Below, in pieces: positions 7,328 to 15,448 of a stretch of DNA of 64,000 nt (position 1 is the stretch's first letter; the number at the start of each line of letters is the position of its first letter). The notes under the pieces were generated by a model. The model was not told the DNA's origin. It did no database searches and was given only the letters and a program-made list of their open reading frames with translations. Source of the stretch: JACVRW01 sp963803245 (GTDB lineage: Bacteria > Actinomycetota > Thermoleophilia > Solirubrobacterales > Thermoleophilaceae); the NCBI GenBank assembly GCA_963803245.1, contig CAWDLI010000014.1, forward strand, positions 27,522 to 91,521, written 5' to 3'. The position numbers were made by a program, and so were the translations under genes.

Positions 7328-9091
7328 TCACGCACGCGAGCCCGCGAGCTCGCGAAGTTGATGGACCATCTCCGGGACCGAGTCGCAAGGCCATGCGCCG
7401 AGCTCGCGGATGTGTCCCGACACGTCGACGCTCTTCGACGGGCCGAGATCCTGCGTGAGCCGCCCGCCCACGAAGACTGCCGCTTGCAGGTCGCGCTTCC
7501 CCAGCCTGGCGACGAGGTCCTCGGCCACCCGGAGCGCCGCCCCGTTGTAGGTGCTGAGCGCCACCGCGTCCGCCGCGGTCTCGGCGGCCGCCGCCGCGAT
7601 GATCTCGTTGTCGACGCTCGTGCCGAGGTCCACGACCTCGCAGCCGAGGCTGCCGAGAACCGAGACCACCACGTGCAGCCCGTATTCGTGGATGTCCGAC
7701 GACGCGGCCACGACCGTCAACCCGCGGAGGTCGATGTCGCGCCCGGCGGCCTGGATGCTCTCGAGAACCTCCTGCTGACGTGCGAGCGCGCGCGCCAGCG
7801 TGTCGGTCCGGGCCACCGGCCTGAAGCCGCGCGGGAAGCCGGGGTCCGGCTCCCCCGCGCCCCACAGCTCCTCGATCCGCGAAGCGCCGAGGCGCTTGGT
7901 CGCGATCAGCAGCTGCATCGGGTCGTCCACGTCCACTCCGAGCGCGGCCAGCCCGGTCAGCATGCTCGCGTAGACGCGGCGGCCGCCTTCGAGGATCCGG
8001 TCCCGCAGGGCGTGGACCGGGCGCCAGTCGATAAGGGGGAGCGACTCCCGTGCGCGCCGCTCGGCCTCGTTCGCGAGCTCGAGCGACTGGACGATGTCGT
8101 CCGCGGTAGGGATCCGGATGGGCTCTGTAACCGGCGTTGCGTGTACCGCGGCGCCGGTGGGGTGGGCGAGCTGGTTGGCCACGGTGAAGAGGACGTCGCT
8201 CGTGACGTTGGCGGCGTGGCGGTCCAGCGAGTACGTGGGATCGAGGGAGTTCGTGTCGCCGTGGACGAGCGACGGCGGCACCCGCGAGACGTTGATCGCG
8301 TCCAGCGCCAGACCGAAGGCCGCCTTCAGCGTCGGGTCGGCGAACGTGGAGCCGTAGCTGGGCGAGTAGGCGGCGCCGATCAGCTCCTCGGCCACGCGCC
8401 GGTGGAGCAGGCACCAGCCGAGCGACGTGGCCGCGTCGTGGAACGAGGCGCAGTACCCGTCGTCGATGTACGAGTCGAGCACGAAGCCCGCGTCGCGCTG
8501 GGCGGCGATCACGGCGATCGCGATGACCGTGTTGGCCATCTGCTCCACGTCCGAGGTCCAGCCCGGATAGCCGTAGGCCTGCTGCGACAGGTTCCCGACG
8601 TAGGAGACCCCGGCCTCGATCGCGGCGCAGGCGTTCACCACAGACGCCGGGCTGCCCACGGCGTGGTCGTTGATGATGCCCTGGACCTCGATCTCGGTGG
8701 CGATGCCGGCCCAGTCCTCGGGCGTCCAGAACATGATCCCCGTCTCCTCCGTCGCGGCGGCGCGCGCGTCGGGCATGAGTCCCATTCGGCGATCGGCGGT
8801 GAGAGACACGCGGTCCACGCGCAGTCCGCGGCGCTCGCACTCGGACCACACGACCCCGAGCGCGTCGCGGGTCTCCGGCCAGGACTTGAGCCCGAGGTTG
8901 ATGTAGTAGGTGATCGTGCCGTCCTTGCGGCAGCGCTCCTTGTAGGCGCGCTCAGAGCTGACTCCGTGGCGCTGCTGGTAGCGGGTGACTCGCGGGGCGA
9001 GCCGGCGCCCGATCGCCAGGCCCTCGGCCACGAGGTCGGCGCCGCGCGGCACGTCGCCGGGGACGAGCTCCGCCTCGACCTCGTCGCTCAT
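7328..9091 (-). CDS. Adenosylcobalamin-dependent mutase-like protein (glutamate-mutase superfamily), barrel and B12 domain fused
   Basis: 587 residues, ATG at 9091. Residues ~1-430 resemble the TIM-barrel catalytic subunit of glutamate-mutase-type enzymes: a YQQRHGV segment near 38-44, then TYYINLGLKSWPE, GGRRVYASMLTG and others. Residues ~455-587 are a cobalamin-binding domain with the base-off signature D466-x-H468-x-x-G471 (SSDIHEYGLHVV), a Ser at about 513 (ALSTYNG) and GG at 542-543 (VFVGGRL). In known glutamate mutases these two parts are separate E and S chains. The next gene upstream encodes a MutL-type ATPase, which supports a real B12 radical mutase. The barrel sequence is not clearly that of glutamate or methylaspartate mutase, so the substrate is open. 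The start overlaps the mutL-like stop by ATGA. Confidence 0.65.
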   Translation of the reverse strand: MSDEVEAELVPGDVPRGADLVAEGLAIGRRLAPRVTRYQQRHGVSSERAYKERCRKDGTITYYINLGLKSWPETRDALGVVWSECERRGLRVDRVSLTADRRMGLMPDARAAATEETGIMFWTPEDWAGIATEIEVQGIINDHAVGSPASVVNACAAIEAGVSYVGNLSQQAYGYPGWTSDVEQMANTVIAIAVIAAQRDAGFVLDSYIDDGYCASFHDAATSLGWCLLHRRVAEELIGAAYSPSYGSTFADPTLKAAFGLALDAINVSRVPPSLVHGDTNSLDPTYSLDRHAANVTSDVLFTVANQLAHPTGAAVHATPVTEPIRIPTADDIVQSLELANEAERRARESLPLIDWRPVHALRDRILEGGRRVYASMLTGLAALGVDVDDPMQLLIATKRLGASRIEELWGAGEPDPGFPRGFRPVARTDTLARALARQQEVLESIQAAGRDIDLRGLTVVAASSDIHEYGLHVVVSVLGSLGCEVVDLGTSVDNEIIAAAAAETAADAVALSTYNGAALRVAEDLVARLGKRDLQAAVFVGGRLTQDLGPSKSVDVSGHIRELGAWPCDSVPEMVHQLRELAGSRA

Positions 9092-10488
9092 CCGATGAAC
9101 GCCTGCGGCAGGGCGGCGCGGACCACTCGCTCGGCCGTGTCCGGATGCTCGGCGCGGAGGAGCCCCACCGCCCAGATCAGGTAGGAGCGGTCGACCAGCA
9201 CCGGCACGTCCGGCGCCACCAGAGCGCCCTGCTCCTGCACCGTTCGCACGGCCGCGCGGACGATCTCGCCGGCCCGGCCACTGTGTGCGAACACGCCGCC
9301 GGTGGCGATCACGCATGTGGCGCTCCGCAGGTCGCGGCCCTTCTTCCGGAGCACCGCCCCGGTCGGCGTCAGCACGGTCCGGAGGACGCCCGCGTGGCGG
9401 CGCAGCGCGATTGTCGTGGCCACGCCGGCCAGGCGATCGTCGATCTCACGCTCCCGGGCGTCGGCGGGCACGAAGTCGCGCTCCACCGAGCGTCGCTCGG
9501 CCGCCGCGCCGAGGTCGTCCACGGTCTGAACCGGGAACCCGTCACGCCGGGCCGCCTCGACCAGCGATTGCGCGTTCTCGCGCATGCCGAGATCGCCTTC
9601 CACGGTTCGGCTCACGCGTTCCTCGGGCAGCCCGTCGGTCACGTAGGCCCGTTCGCCGGGATCGACGGGTATCACCGAGTGGACGTCGGTGGTGGCTCCG
9701 CCCACGTCCACCACCACGGGACGCCGTAGCAGCGCGGGCCCGTCCAGCGCGGCCAGCGTCTTGGCGGCCTGGAGCACCGCCACCGGCGTGGGCATGCGGA
9801 TGGCCCGGGCGATTGGCGCGGCGGAGGAGAAGCGGCCGCGCCCGATCACGTGCTCCACGAACAACTTGCGGATCGCTCGCTGGGCAGGCCCGCCCTCCAC
9901 CTCGCCCACGCGCGGCATCACGTTCTCGGTGAAGCTCACGAGCCGCTCGCTTCCGAGGATCGTGCGCACGGACCGCTGGGCGTCCTCGTTGCCGGCGACC
10001 ACGACCGGCAGCCCGGGCGCGAGCCGGCGCAGCGATTGGGCGTGCTCGACCATCCCGGCCGTGTCGCCGCCGTTGGTCCCGCCCGTCAACAGGGCGAGGT
10101 CGGGAGAGGCGTCGTGGAAGCGCTCACTGGTCACGCCCGCGAGCTCGCCTGCGGCATAGGTCGCCACGATGCGGGCCCCGGCGGTGGCGCTCGTGCGGAG
10201 CCCCGCGGCCAGCGTCAGTGCTGGCTCGAGACCCAGCACGGCCACCCGCAGGCCACCGCCGGCGCTCGAGGAGAGCGCCGGCTCCGGCACCGGCCCCGCG
10301 AGCTTGGCGGAAAGTAGGGCCGTGGCCCGGTCGACTCCCGCCGCGATGTCGTCACGCGACGTGGGCTCCTTGACGAAGCCGAGCACCTGCCCGGCGCCCG
10401 AGACCCCCACGAGCTTGGTGAACGTGCTGCCGATGTCGCCGACCACGAGGACGCCGCCGCCCGCACGGGCCCCGGGCTCAGCCCTCAT
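9088..10488 (-). CDS. MutL-type ATPase associated with B12-dependent mutase
   Basis: 466 residues, ATG at 10488. The N-terminus VVGDIGSTFTKLVGV is an actin/Hsp70/sugar-kinase phosphate-1 loop, and VVVDVGGATTDVHSV the second; SSAGGGLRVAVLGLE and LLTGGTNGGDTAGM are typical of the MutL (glutamate mutase-associated) family. These proteins sit beside B12-dependent amino-acid mutases and are thought to act as reactivation or assembly factors, which is inference from family context. The start overlaps the lipoyl-domain gene by 11 bp and the stop overlaps the mutase start (ATGA), so stoichiometric co-translation is likely. Not to be confused with the DNA-repair MutL. Confidence 0.8.
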   Translation of the reverse strand: MRAEPGARAGGGVLVVGDIGSTFTKLVGVSGAGQVLGFVKEPTSRDDIAAGVDRATALLSAKLAGPVPEPALSSSAGGGLRVAVLGLEPALTLAAGLRTSATAGARIVATYAAGELAGVTSERFHDASPDLALLTGGTNGGDTAGMVEHAQSLRRLAPGLPVVVAGNEDAQRSVRTILGSERLVSFTENVMPRVGEVEGGPAQRAIRKLFVEHVIGRGRFSSAAPIARAIRMPTPVAVLQAAKTLAALDGPALLRRPVVVDVGGATTDVHSVIPVDPGERAYVTDGLPEERVSRTVEGDLGMRENAQSLVEAARRDGFPVQTVDDLGAAAERRSVERDFVPADAREREIDDRLAGVATTIALRRHAGVLRTVLTPTGAVLRKKGRDLRSATCVIATGGVFAHSGRAGEIVRAAVRTVQEQGALVAPDVPVLVDRSYLIWAVGLLRAEHPDTAERVVRAALPQAFIG

Positions 10489-10711
10489 CGAGGATCGCCA
10501 CGACCGTCCCGACCGCGACGACGTCCCCCGCGGCCACGCAGTGCGTGGTGAGAACGCCCGCCGCCGGTGCCTCGAGCTCGGCGTCGACCTTGTCGGTCAC
10601 GATCTGCGCGATCGGCTGGCCCTGCGTGACCGTCGCCCCCTCGGCCACGTGCCACTCGGCGAGCGTCCCCTCCTGCATGGTCACCCCCCACTTGGGCAGC
10701 ACCACGTCCAT
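10478..10711 (-). CDS. Free-standing lipoyl (biotinyl/lipoyl-attachment) domain protein
   Basis: 77 residues, a complete single lipoyl domain: VVLPKWGVTMQEGTLAEWHV, then the attachment hairpin with TDKVDAELEAP, where K42 is the predicted lipoyl lysine, ending in VGTVVAIL. There is no E3/E1-binding domain and no acyltransferase domain, unlike normal E2 subunits. It follows E1-beta with a TGATG overlap. It may act as a lipoyl swinging-arm carrier for the E1 pair encoded just upstream, comparable in size to a GcvH-like carrier. Biotinylation cannot be excluded, since the TDKV motif favours lipoate but the fold is shared. Confidence 0.85.
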   Translation of the reverse strand: MDVVLPKWGVTMQEGTLAEWHVAEGATVTQGQPIAQIVTDKVDAELEAPAAGVLTTHCVAAGDVVAVGTVVAILDEG

Positions 10712-11694
10712 CAGGCCACCGTCGCGAGGATCGCGGCGCGGATCGCGTCCGTCCGCACGGTCACGGCCTCCTCGAGCGGCGGGCTGAACGGGATCGGCAC
10801 GTCCTCCCAGGTGACCCTGCGAGGGCTCGCCTTGAGACGGTCCCAGGCCTGCTCGCTGACCCGGCTCACGATCTCGGCTGCCGCACCGCAGGTGCGCCTG
10901 GCCGGATCGACCACCACGAGACGCCCCGTGCGCCCGACCGACGCGAGCAGCGCGTCCCAGTCGAAGGGCACGAGCGTGCGCGGGTCGAGCACCTCGACCG
11001 AGATGCCGTCCTTCGCGAACTCCTCGGCCACCTCGAGAGCCTGGCCGACCGCCGACGCGATCGCGAGAACCGTGACGTCGTCTCCCTCACGCCTGACGTT
11101 CGCCACCCCGAAGGGGATCGCGGTGGGCCCGTCGGGCACCGAGCCCTTCTGGCCCGCAAGCATGAGGTCGAGCAGGAATACGACCGGGTTGGGGTCGCGC
11201 ACGCTCTCGAGAAGGAGGCCCTTGGCGTCGGCGGGAGTGCTCGGGAACACGACCTTGATCCCGGACAGGTGCATGAGGATCGGGTGCGGGTTCTCGGAGT
11301 GCTGGGCCGCCGCCGAGCCCGAGGGCCCGGTGCCGGCGAAATACACGAGCGGGAGGTCGACCTGGCCGCCCGACATGTAGCGCAGCCGCGCCGCCTGGTT
11401 CGCGACCTGATCCATCGCCACGTAGAAGAAGCTCGAGAACATCAGATCCACGACGGGCCGCAGGCCGGTCGCCGCCGCGCCCACGCAGGCGCCCACCACG
11501 GTCGCCTCCGAGATCGGGGAGTTGCGCACGCGGTTGGTGCCGAAGCGGTCCACGAGCCCCTTCGTGCAGCCGATCGTGCTCAGCTCGACGTCCTCGCCGA
11601 GGACGATCACCGACTCGTCCTCGTCCATCGCCTCCCCCAGCGCGGTGGCGATCGCGCTGGTCATGTAGGTCTCCCGGGTGAGGGTGTCGGTCAC
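10711..11694 (-). CDS. 2-oxo acid dehydrogenase E1 component, beta subunit
   Basis: 327 residues, GTG at 11694. Pyruvate/acetoin/branched-chain oxo acid dehydrogenase E1-beta family: ALGEAMDEDESVIVLGEDV with the Glu that contacts thiamine, RVRNSPISEATVVGACVGAAATGLRPV, VPSDG-like PVVFLLDLM segment, and the transketolase C-terminal domain (SVEVLDPRTLVPFDW). Family E1 decarboxylates a 2-oxo acid (or cleaves acetoin) on TPP and passes the acyl group to lipoate. The stop of E1-alpha overlaps the GTG start (GTGA). No E2 core or E3 gene is in the window, so the substrate and acceptor are open. Confidence 0.88.
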   Translation of the reverse strand: MTDTLTRETYMTSAIATALGEAMDEDESVIVLGEDVELSTIGCTKGLVDRFGTNRVRNSPISEATVVGACVGAAATGLRPVVDLMFSSFFYVAMDQVANQAARLRYMSGGQVDLPLVYFAGTGPSGSAAAQHSENPHPILMHLSGIKVVFPSTPADAKGLLLESVRDPNPVVFLLDLMLAGQKGSVPDGPTAIPFGVANVRREGDDVTVLAIASAVGQALEVAEEFAKDGISVEVLDPRTLVPFDWDALLASVGRTGRLVVVDPARRTCGAAAEIVSRVSEQAWDRLKASPRRVTWEDVPIPFSPPLEEAVTVRTDAIRAAILATVA

Positions 11695-12683
11695 GCGGTC
11701 TCCCTTCGGGCATAGAGGTCGTCGAGGGCATCTCCGGCGGCCGGAAGCGGGCTCTCCTGGGCAAAGGCGAGCGCCGCCTCGATGTTCTCGGACTCCTGGC
11801 GCTCGATCTCGTCGAGGCGGTCGGCGTCCGCCGCGTCCTCCTCGAGCAGGTGCGCGCGAAAGCGCGCCAGCGGATCGCGGGCCCGCCAGGCGTCCATCTC
11901 GTCCTGAGGCCGGTACGGCCCCGAGAAGACCTCCTCCCCCTCGTTGTGAGCGAGCTGCCGGTACGTGTCGGCCTCGATCAGCGTGGGCCCGTCGCCGCGG
12001 CGGGCGCGCTCGACTGCCTCGGCGGCCGCGGCTCGCACGGCGAGCACGTCGTTTCCATCGACGCGCACCCCGGGCACGCCGAACGGCTTGGCGCGGTCGG
12101 CTATGGCCCCGGCCGTGATGTCCTCGGTGCGCATCCACTCCGTGTAGTGGTTGTTCTCACAGAGGTAGACGACCGGCAGCTCCCAGATCGCGCTCAGGTT
12201 CAGGGACTCGTGCAGCACGCCCTGGTTGGACGCGCCGTCGCCGAAGAAGCAGACGGTCACTCCGTCCCGGCCCAGCACGCGGTCGGAGAGCCCCGAGCCG
12301 GTGGCAATCGGCATCCCGCCACCCACGATCCCGTTGGCGCCGAGGATCCCGAGCGAGTAGTCGACGATGTGCATCGAGCCGCCCTTGCCCTTGCAGTAGC
12401 CGTCCACGCGGCCGAGCAGCTCGGCCATCATGCGGCCGGGGTCGGCCCCCTTCGCGATCAGGTGGCCGTGCCCGCGGTGCGTGCTCGTGATCCGGTCGGT
12501 GTCCCGCAGCACCGAGCAGGCACCGACCGCCACCGCCTCCTCGCCGACGTAGAGGTGCACGAACCCGGGGAGGGCCGCGCGCTTGAACAGCTCCTGCACC
12601 TTGGTCTCGAAGGCGCGGATGCGCGCCATGCGGGTGAACAGGTCGAGCAGCTGGCCGACCCCCGTCTCCACTCCGGTCGCCAT
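11691..12683 (-). CDS. 2-oxo acid dehydrogenase E1 component, alpha subunit
   Basis: 330 residues, ATG at 12683 overlapping the SDR stop (TGATG). It has the TPP motif GDGASNQGVLHESLNLSAIW followed by ENNHY, matching the GDG-x~26-NN pattern. HRGHGHLIAKG with the two His residues near the active site and YCKGKGGSMHI are typical of acetoin/pyruvate E1-alpha. DADRLDEIERQ is a normal C-terminal helix. Acetoin dehydrogenase-type E1 is as likely as pyruvate type. In this cluster the enzyme probably oxidatively cleaves or decarboxylates a product made by the neighbouring dehydrogenases. Confidence 0.88.
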   Translation of the reverse strand: MATGVETGVGQLLDLFTRMARIRAFETKVQELFKRAALPGFVHLYVGEEAVAVGACSVLRDTDRITSTHRGHGHLIAKGADPGRMMAELLGRVDGYCKGKGGSMHIVDYSLGILGANGIVGGGMPIATGSGLSDRVLGRDGVTVCFFGDGASNQGVLHESLNLSAIWELPVVYLCENNHYTEWMRTEDITAGAIADRAKPFGVPGVRVDGNDVLAVRAAAAEAVERARRGDGPTLIEADTYRQLAHNEGEEVFSGPYRPQDEMDAWRARDPLARFRAHLLEEDAADADRLDEIERQESENIEAALAFAQESPLPAAGDALDDLYARRETA

Positions 12684-13465
12684 CAGTCCATCACCATCCC
12701 GCCGCTCACGTTGAGCGCCTCGCCGGTGGTCTGAGAGGCCGCGTCCGAGCACAGGAACAGCACTGCGCGGGCCACGTCCTCCACCTCCTGGAAGCGCTCC
12801 AGCGGCATCGCGCTCTCCCAGCCGGCCTTGATCGCGTCGCGGTCCTCGCCGGTGATCGCCGAGACCGCGTCGTACTCCTCCTCCTGCAGCTCCGTGTTGA
12901 TGAACCCGGGGCACACGCAGTTGACCCGCACCCTGGGGGCGGCCTCGAGCGCGGCGGTCTGCGTCAGGCTGATGACGCCGGCCTTCGACGCGCAATAGGG
13001 CGCGATGTAGCGGTTCCCGCGCTTGCCCGCCTGCGAGGCGATGTTGACGATCGACCCGCGGCCGCGGTCGAGCATCTGCGGCAGCACCGCCCGCATGCCG
13101 AGGAAGACGCCCTTGAGGTTCACGGCGATGACGCGGTCCCAGTCCTCGTCGGTGGTGTCGGCCAGAGCCCCGATCGTCACGATCCCGGCGTTGTTCACCA
13201 GGTGGTCGACGGGACCGTGGCGGTCGCTCGCCCGTTCCACGACGGCGCGCATGTCGCCGGCCACCGCCACGTCCGCGTACATCGCCTCGACGGGCGCGTC
13301 GTGTCCGGAGGCGAGCTCCTCGCCGGTCGCGCTCACGCCGGCCTCGTTCACGTCGCAGATCAGCACGCTCGCGCCCTCGCGCAGGAACGCCTCCGCGATC
13401 CCGCGCCCGAGGCCGCGCGCCGCTCCGGTCACGATCACCGACGCGCCGTCGAAGCTGCCGGTCAC
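12683..13465 (-). CDS. SDR oxidoreductase, polyol-dehydrogenase-like
   Basis: 260 residues, GTG at 13465 with GGGAG five bases upstream. Motifs: TGAARGLGRGIAEAF (cofactor), ICDVN after the second strand (Asp, suggesting NAD), NNAGIVTIG, ASQAGKRGNRYIAPYCASKAG (catalytic Ser, Tyr, Lys) and the C-terminus GGMVMD. It resembles sorbitol-6-phosphate or butanediol dehydrogenases. It is a paralogue of the SDR at 15438-16208: both have SQAGKRG, YCASKA, VNCVCPG or a close variant, and end GGMVMD. First gene of the operon containing E1, the lipoyl carrier and the B12-dependent mutase. Confidence 0.8.
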   Translation of the reverse strand: MTGSFDGASVIVTGAARGLGRGIAEAFLREGASVLICDVNEAGVSATGEELASGHDAPVEAMYADVAVAGDMRAVVERASDRHGPVDHLVNNAGIVTIGALADTTDEDWDRVIAVNLKGVFLGMRAVLPQMLDRGRGSIVNIASQAGKRGNRYIAPYCASKAGVISLTQTAALEAAPRVRVNCVCPGFINTELQEEEYDAVSAITGEDRDAIKAGWESAMPLERFQEVEDVARAVLFLCSDAASQTTGEALNVSGGMVMD

Positions 13466-13500
13466 CTAGGCTCCCACCCGCTTTGAGCGACGCCCACCCG

Positions 13501-14043
13501 ATGGAATGGCTGAACGAGCCCGCGTCGTGGAGTGGCGAGGGCGCGGCGCTCGAGGTCGAGGTGGAGCCCGACACCGACTTCTGGCGGCGCACGCATTACG
13601 GCTTCATCCGCGACTCAGGCCACTTCCGGTTCCAGCGGGTCCGGGGCGACCTGGAGCTGCGGGCGGACTTCCGCGGCAACCTCACCGCGCGGTACGACCA
13701 GGTCGGGCTGATGCTGCGGGCGGACCCCGACACGTGGGTGAAGTTCGGGGTGGAGCTGGTGGACGGCCGCGAGTGGCTGAGCGTCGTTCTCACGCGCGGG
13801 CACTCCGACTGGTCGCGCCTGGTCGCTCCACCCGCCGGGGAGGACGGCTGGCGCGCCATGCATGCGCGCCTGACGGCGGGCGTCGTGGAGATCGGGGCGA
13901 TCGGGCAGGGCGGCGCCGTGATCCCGATGCGGATGGGCTACCTGGGCGAGCCTGAGGAGATGGCGGCGGGCGTGATGTGCGCAGCGCCGGATGGCTCCGG
14001 CTTCCGGGCCGAGTTCAGGGACGTGTCGCTCGTCTCCCATTGA
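13501..14043 (+). CDS. DUF1349-family protein
   Basis: About 180 residues. Starts MEWLNEPASWSGEG and continues VEPDTDFWRRTHYGFIRDSGHF, YDQVGLMLRAD, WVKFGVELVDG and SVVLTRGHSDWS, the beta-rich pattern of DUF1349 (a concanavalin-like lectin/glucanase fold). Function unknown; members often lie beside sugar or polyol genes. ATG at 13501 is taken as start; an upstream TTG at 13483 is possible but neither has a good ribosome site. It is the only plus-strand gene in this part of the cluster, convergent with the zinc dehydrogenase (2-bp gap) and divergent from the SDR. Confidence 0.7.
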   Translation: MEWLNEPASWSGEGAALEVEVEPDTDFWRRTHYGFIRDSGHFRFQRVRGDLELRADFRGNLTARYDQVGLMLRADPDTWVKFGVELVDGREWLSVVLTRGHSDWSRLVAPPAGEDGWRAMHARLTAGVVEIGAIGQGGAVIPMRMGYLGEPEEMAAGVMCAAPDGSGFRAEFRDVSLVSH

Positions 14044-14045
14044 GC

Positions 14046-15053
14046 TCAGGGCGCCACGATCGCCTTGATCGCGTCGCCCGAGCGGGACAGCTCCACCGCG
14101 TCCCAGAAGCGGTCGAGCTCCACCCGGTGCGTGATCAGGCGCTCGAATCCGAGCTCGTTCCGCTCGAGCAGTGTGAGCGCCAGCGGGAAGGTGCCCTTCG
14201 CGATGTACACGCCCTCGATCGAGAGCTCGCGGTAGGAGAGGTCCGACTCGCCGAACTCGGCGCGCGCGCGATCGTTCAGGCCGAAGACGAGCACGCGGCC
14301 GCCCTTGCGCACGCTCGCCAGTGCGTCCGCGAGGAGCATGCCCACCGCGTCGACCACGATGTCCGCTCCGCGCGGGGTGAGCGCGGCGACCGCCTCCGCG
14401 AGCGGCGCCTTGGTGGGATCGACGACCTCGTCGGCACCGAGCTGAGCGGCCGTCCGGGCGCGCGTGGGCGAGGGCTCGCTGACGATCACCCGGGCGCCCG
14501 CCGCCTTCAGCAGCAACAGGTAGAGCAGGCCGATCGGCCCGGCTCCCAGCACGAGCACGGTGTCCCCCGGCTGGGCCCCCGCGGTGCGGGTCCCGTTGAG
14601 CACGCAGGCCAGCGGCTCGGTGAGCGTGGCCAGCTCGTCGTTGATCGCGTCGGGCACCTCGAGCACCATCCGTTCCGGCACCACGCAGTACTCGGCCGCT
14701 CCGCCGTCGCGCATGGAGCCGATGTGCACGAAGTTCTCGCAGAGGTTCGTGTGCCCCGACCGGCAGTACCAGCAGACCTGGCAGTTGATGTTGGGGATCG
14801 CCACCACGCGCGCGCCCTCCGACACCGAGCGCACGTCGGATCCGACCTCGACCACCGGGCCGGTGAACTCGTGCCCGACGATCACGCCGCGCTCGTAGGC
14901 CATCTCGGGCGGGGTGGCGAACGCGCGCAGATCGGACCCGCAGAGCCCGTTGGCGGCGATCTGGATGACCACGTCATCTGGCCGGTCGGCGGCCGGGCGG
15001 GGACGGTCGATGACGGATACCGTTCCCTCTCCCTCGAAGACTGCGGCCCTCAT
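14046..15053 (-). CDS. Zinc-dependent medium-chain dehydrogenase (sorbitol/threonine dehydrogenase-like)
   Basis: 335 residues, ATG at 15053. Catalytic zinc ligands Cys in NGLCGSDLRAF and the HE pair in GVIVGHEFTGPVVEVG. The structural-zinc lobe is CQVCWYCRSGHTNLC with four Cys. The nucleotide-binding motif is VLGAGPIGLLYLLLL. The family oxidises sugar alcohols or amino-alcohols with NAD(P)+. It has its own upstream region with an operator-like palindrome at 15099-15118 and is not obviously part of the long operon, though the two share that operator motif. The precise substrate is unknown; a polyol or cyclitol is plausible. Confidence 0.82.
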   Translation of the reverse strand: MRAAVFEGEGTVSVIDRPRPAADRPDDVVIQIAANGLCGSDLRAFATPPEMAYERGVIVGHEFTGPVVEVGSDVRSVSEGARVVAIPNINCQVCWYCRSGHTNLCENFVHIGSMRDGGAAEYCVVPERMVLEVPDAINDELATLTEPLACVLNGTRTAGAQPGDTVLVLGAGPIGLLYLLLLKAAGARVIVSEPSPTRARTAAQLGADEVVDPTKAPLAEAVAALTPRGADIVVDAVGMLLADALASVRKGGRVLVFGLNDRARAEFGESDLSYRELSIEGVYIAKGTFPLALTLLERNELGFERLITHRVELDRFWDAVELSRSGDAIKAIVAP

Positions 15054-15098
15054 CGACTGTTCGATATGTTGGACATCTGGGGCCTTTGGGTCCGGAAT

Positions 15099-15118
15099 TG
15101 TCCGGTCGGACCATACAG
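15099..15118. promoter_or_regulatory. Operator-like palindrome, copy 1
   Basis: TTGTCCGGTCGGACCATACA, an inverted repeat of the form TGTnCGGTC-n-GACCGnACA with one extra mismatch here. It lies 46-65 bp upstream of the zinc dehydrogenase start and 43-62 bp upstream of the Dabb gene, in their shared divergent region. It is 17/20 identical to the site at 25109-25128. The GGTCnGACC core resembles FadR-type GntR operators (nGTnnnACn). Confidence 0.6.
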
Positions 15119-15160
15119 AGGCGGTCTTTCCGCCGCAACCACAGCGCCAGGAGGCAGGCC

Positions 15161-15448
15161 TTGATCCGTCATATCGTCGTGTTCTCCGTCGCCGCCGACC
15201 ACCGGGACCAGCTCGCCGGCGTGGTGGACGAGCTGCGTGCCCTGCCCGGTCAGATCGACGCGATCGAGGCGCTCTCGGTCGGCCCGCCCTTGAACGACAC
15301 GCCCTACGACTGCGCCCTGACCGTGGACGTCGCCGACGAGGCCGCGCTCGCGGCCTACCGCTCCCATCCGGCCCACCAGCCGGTGCTCGACCGGCTGCGC
15401 CGGGTGGTCGCGGAGATGGTGGTGGCCGACATCGAGGTCAGTCCATGA
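15161..15448 (+). CDS. Dabb (stress-responsive alpha/beta barrel) family protein
   Basis: 95 residues, TTG start at 15161 with AGGAGG at 15149-15154, which fixes the start. The opening IRHIVVFSV is the signature of the Dabb/DUF2671-like ferredoxin-fold proteins, and AYRSHPAHQPVLDRLR with the His pair is typical. Dabb proteins are small dimeric barrels; some are polyketide cyclases or have catabolic roles, others are of unknown function. It is divergent from the zinc dehydrogenase, sharing the operator-like site, and its end overlaps the convergent SDR by 11 bp. Confidence 0.8.
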   Translation: MIRHIVVFSVAADHRDQLAGVVDELRALPGQIDAIEALSVGPPLNDTPYDCALTVDVADEAALAAYRSHPAHQPVLDRLRRVVAEMVVADIEVSP

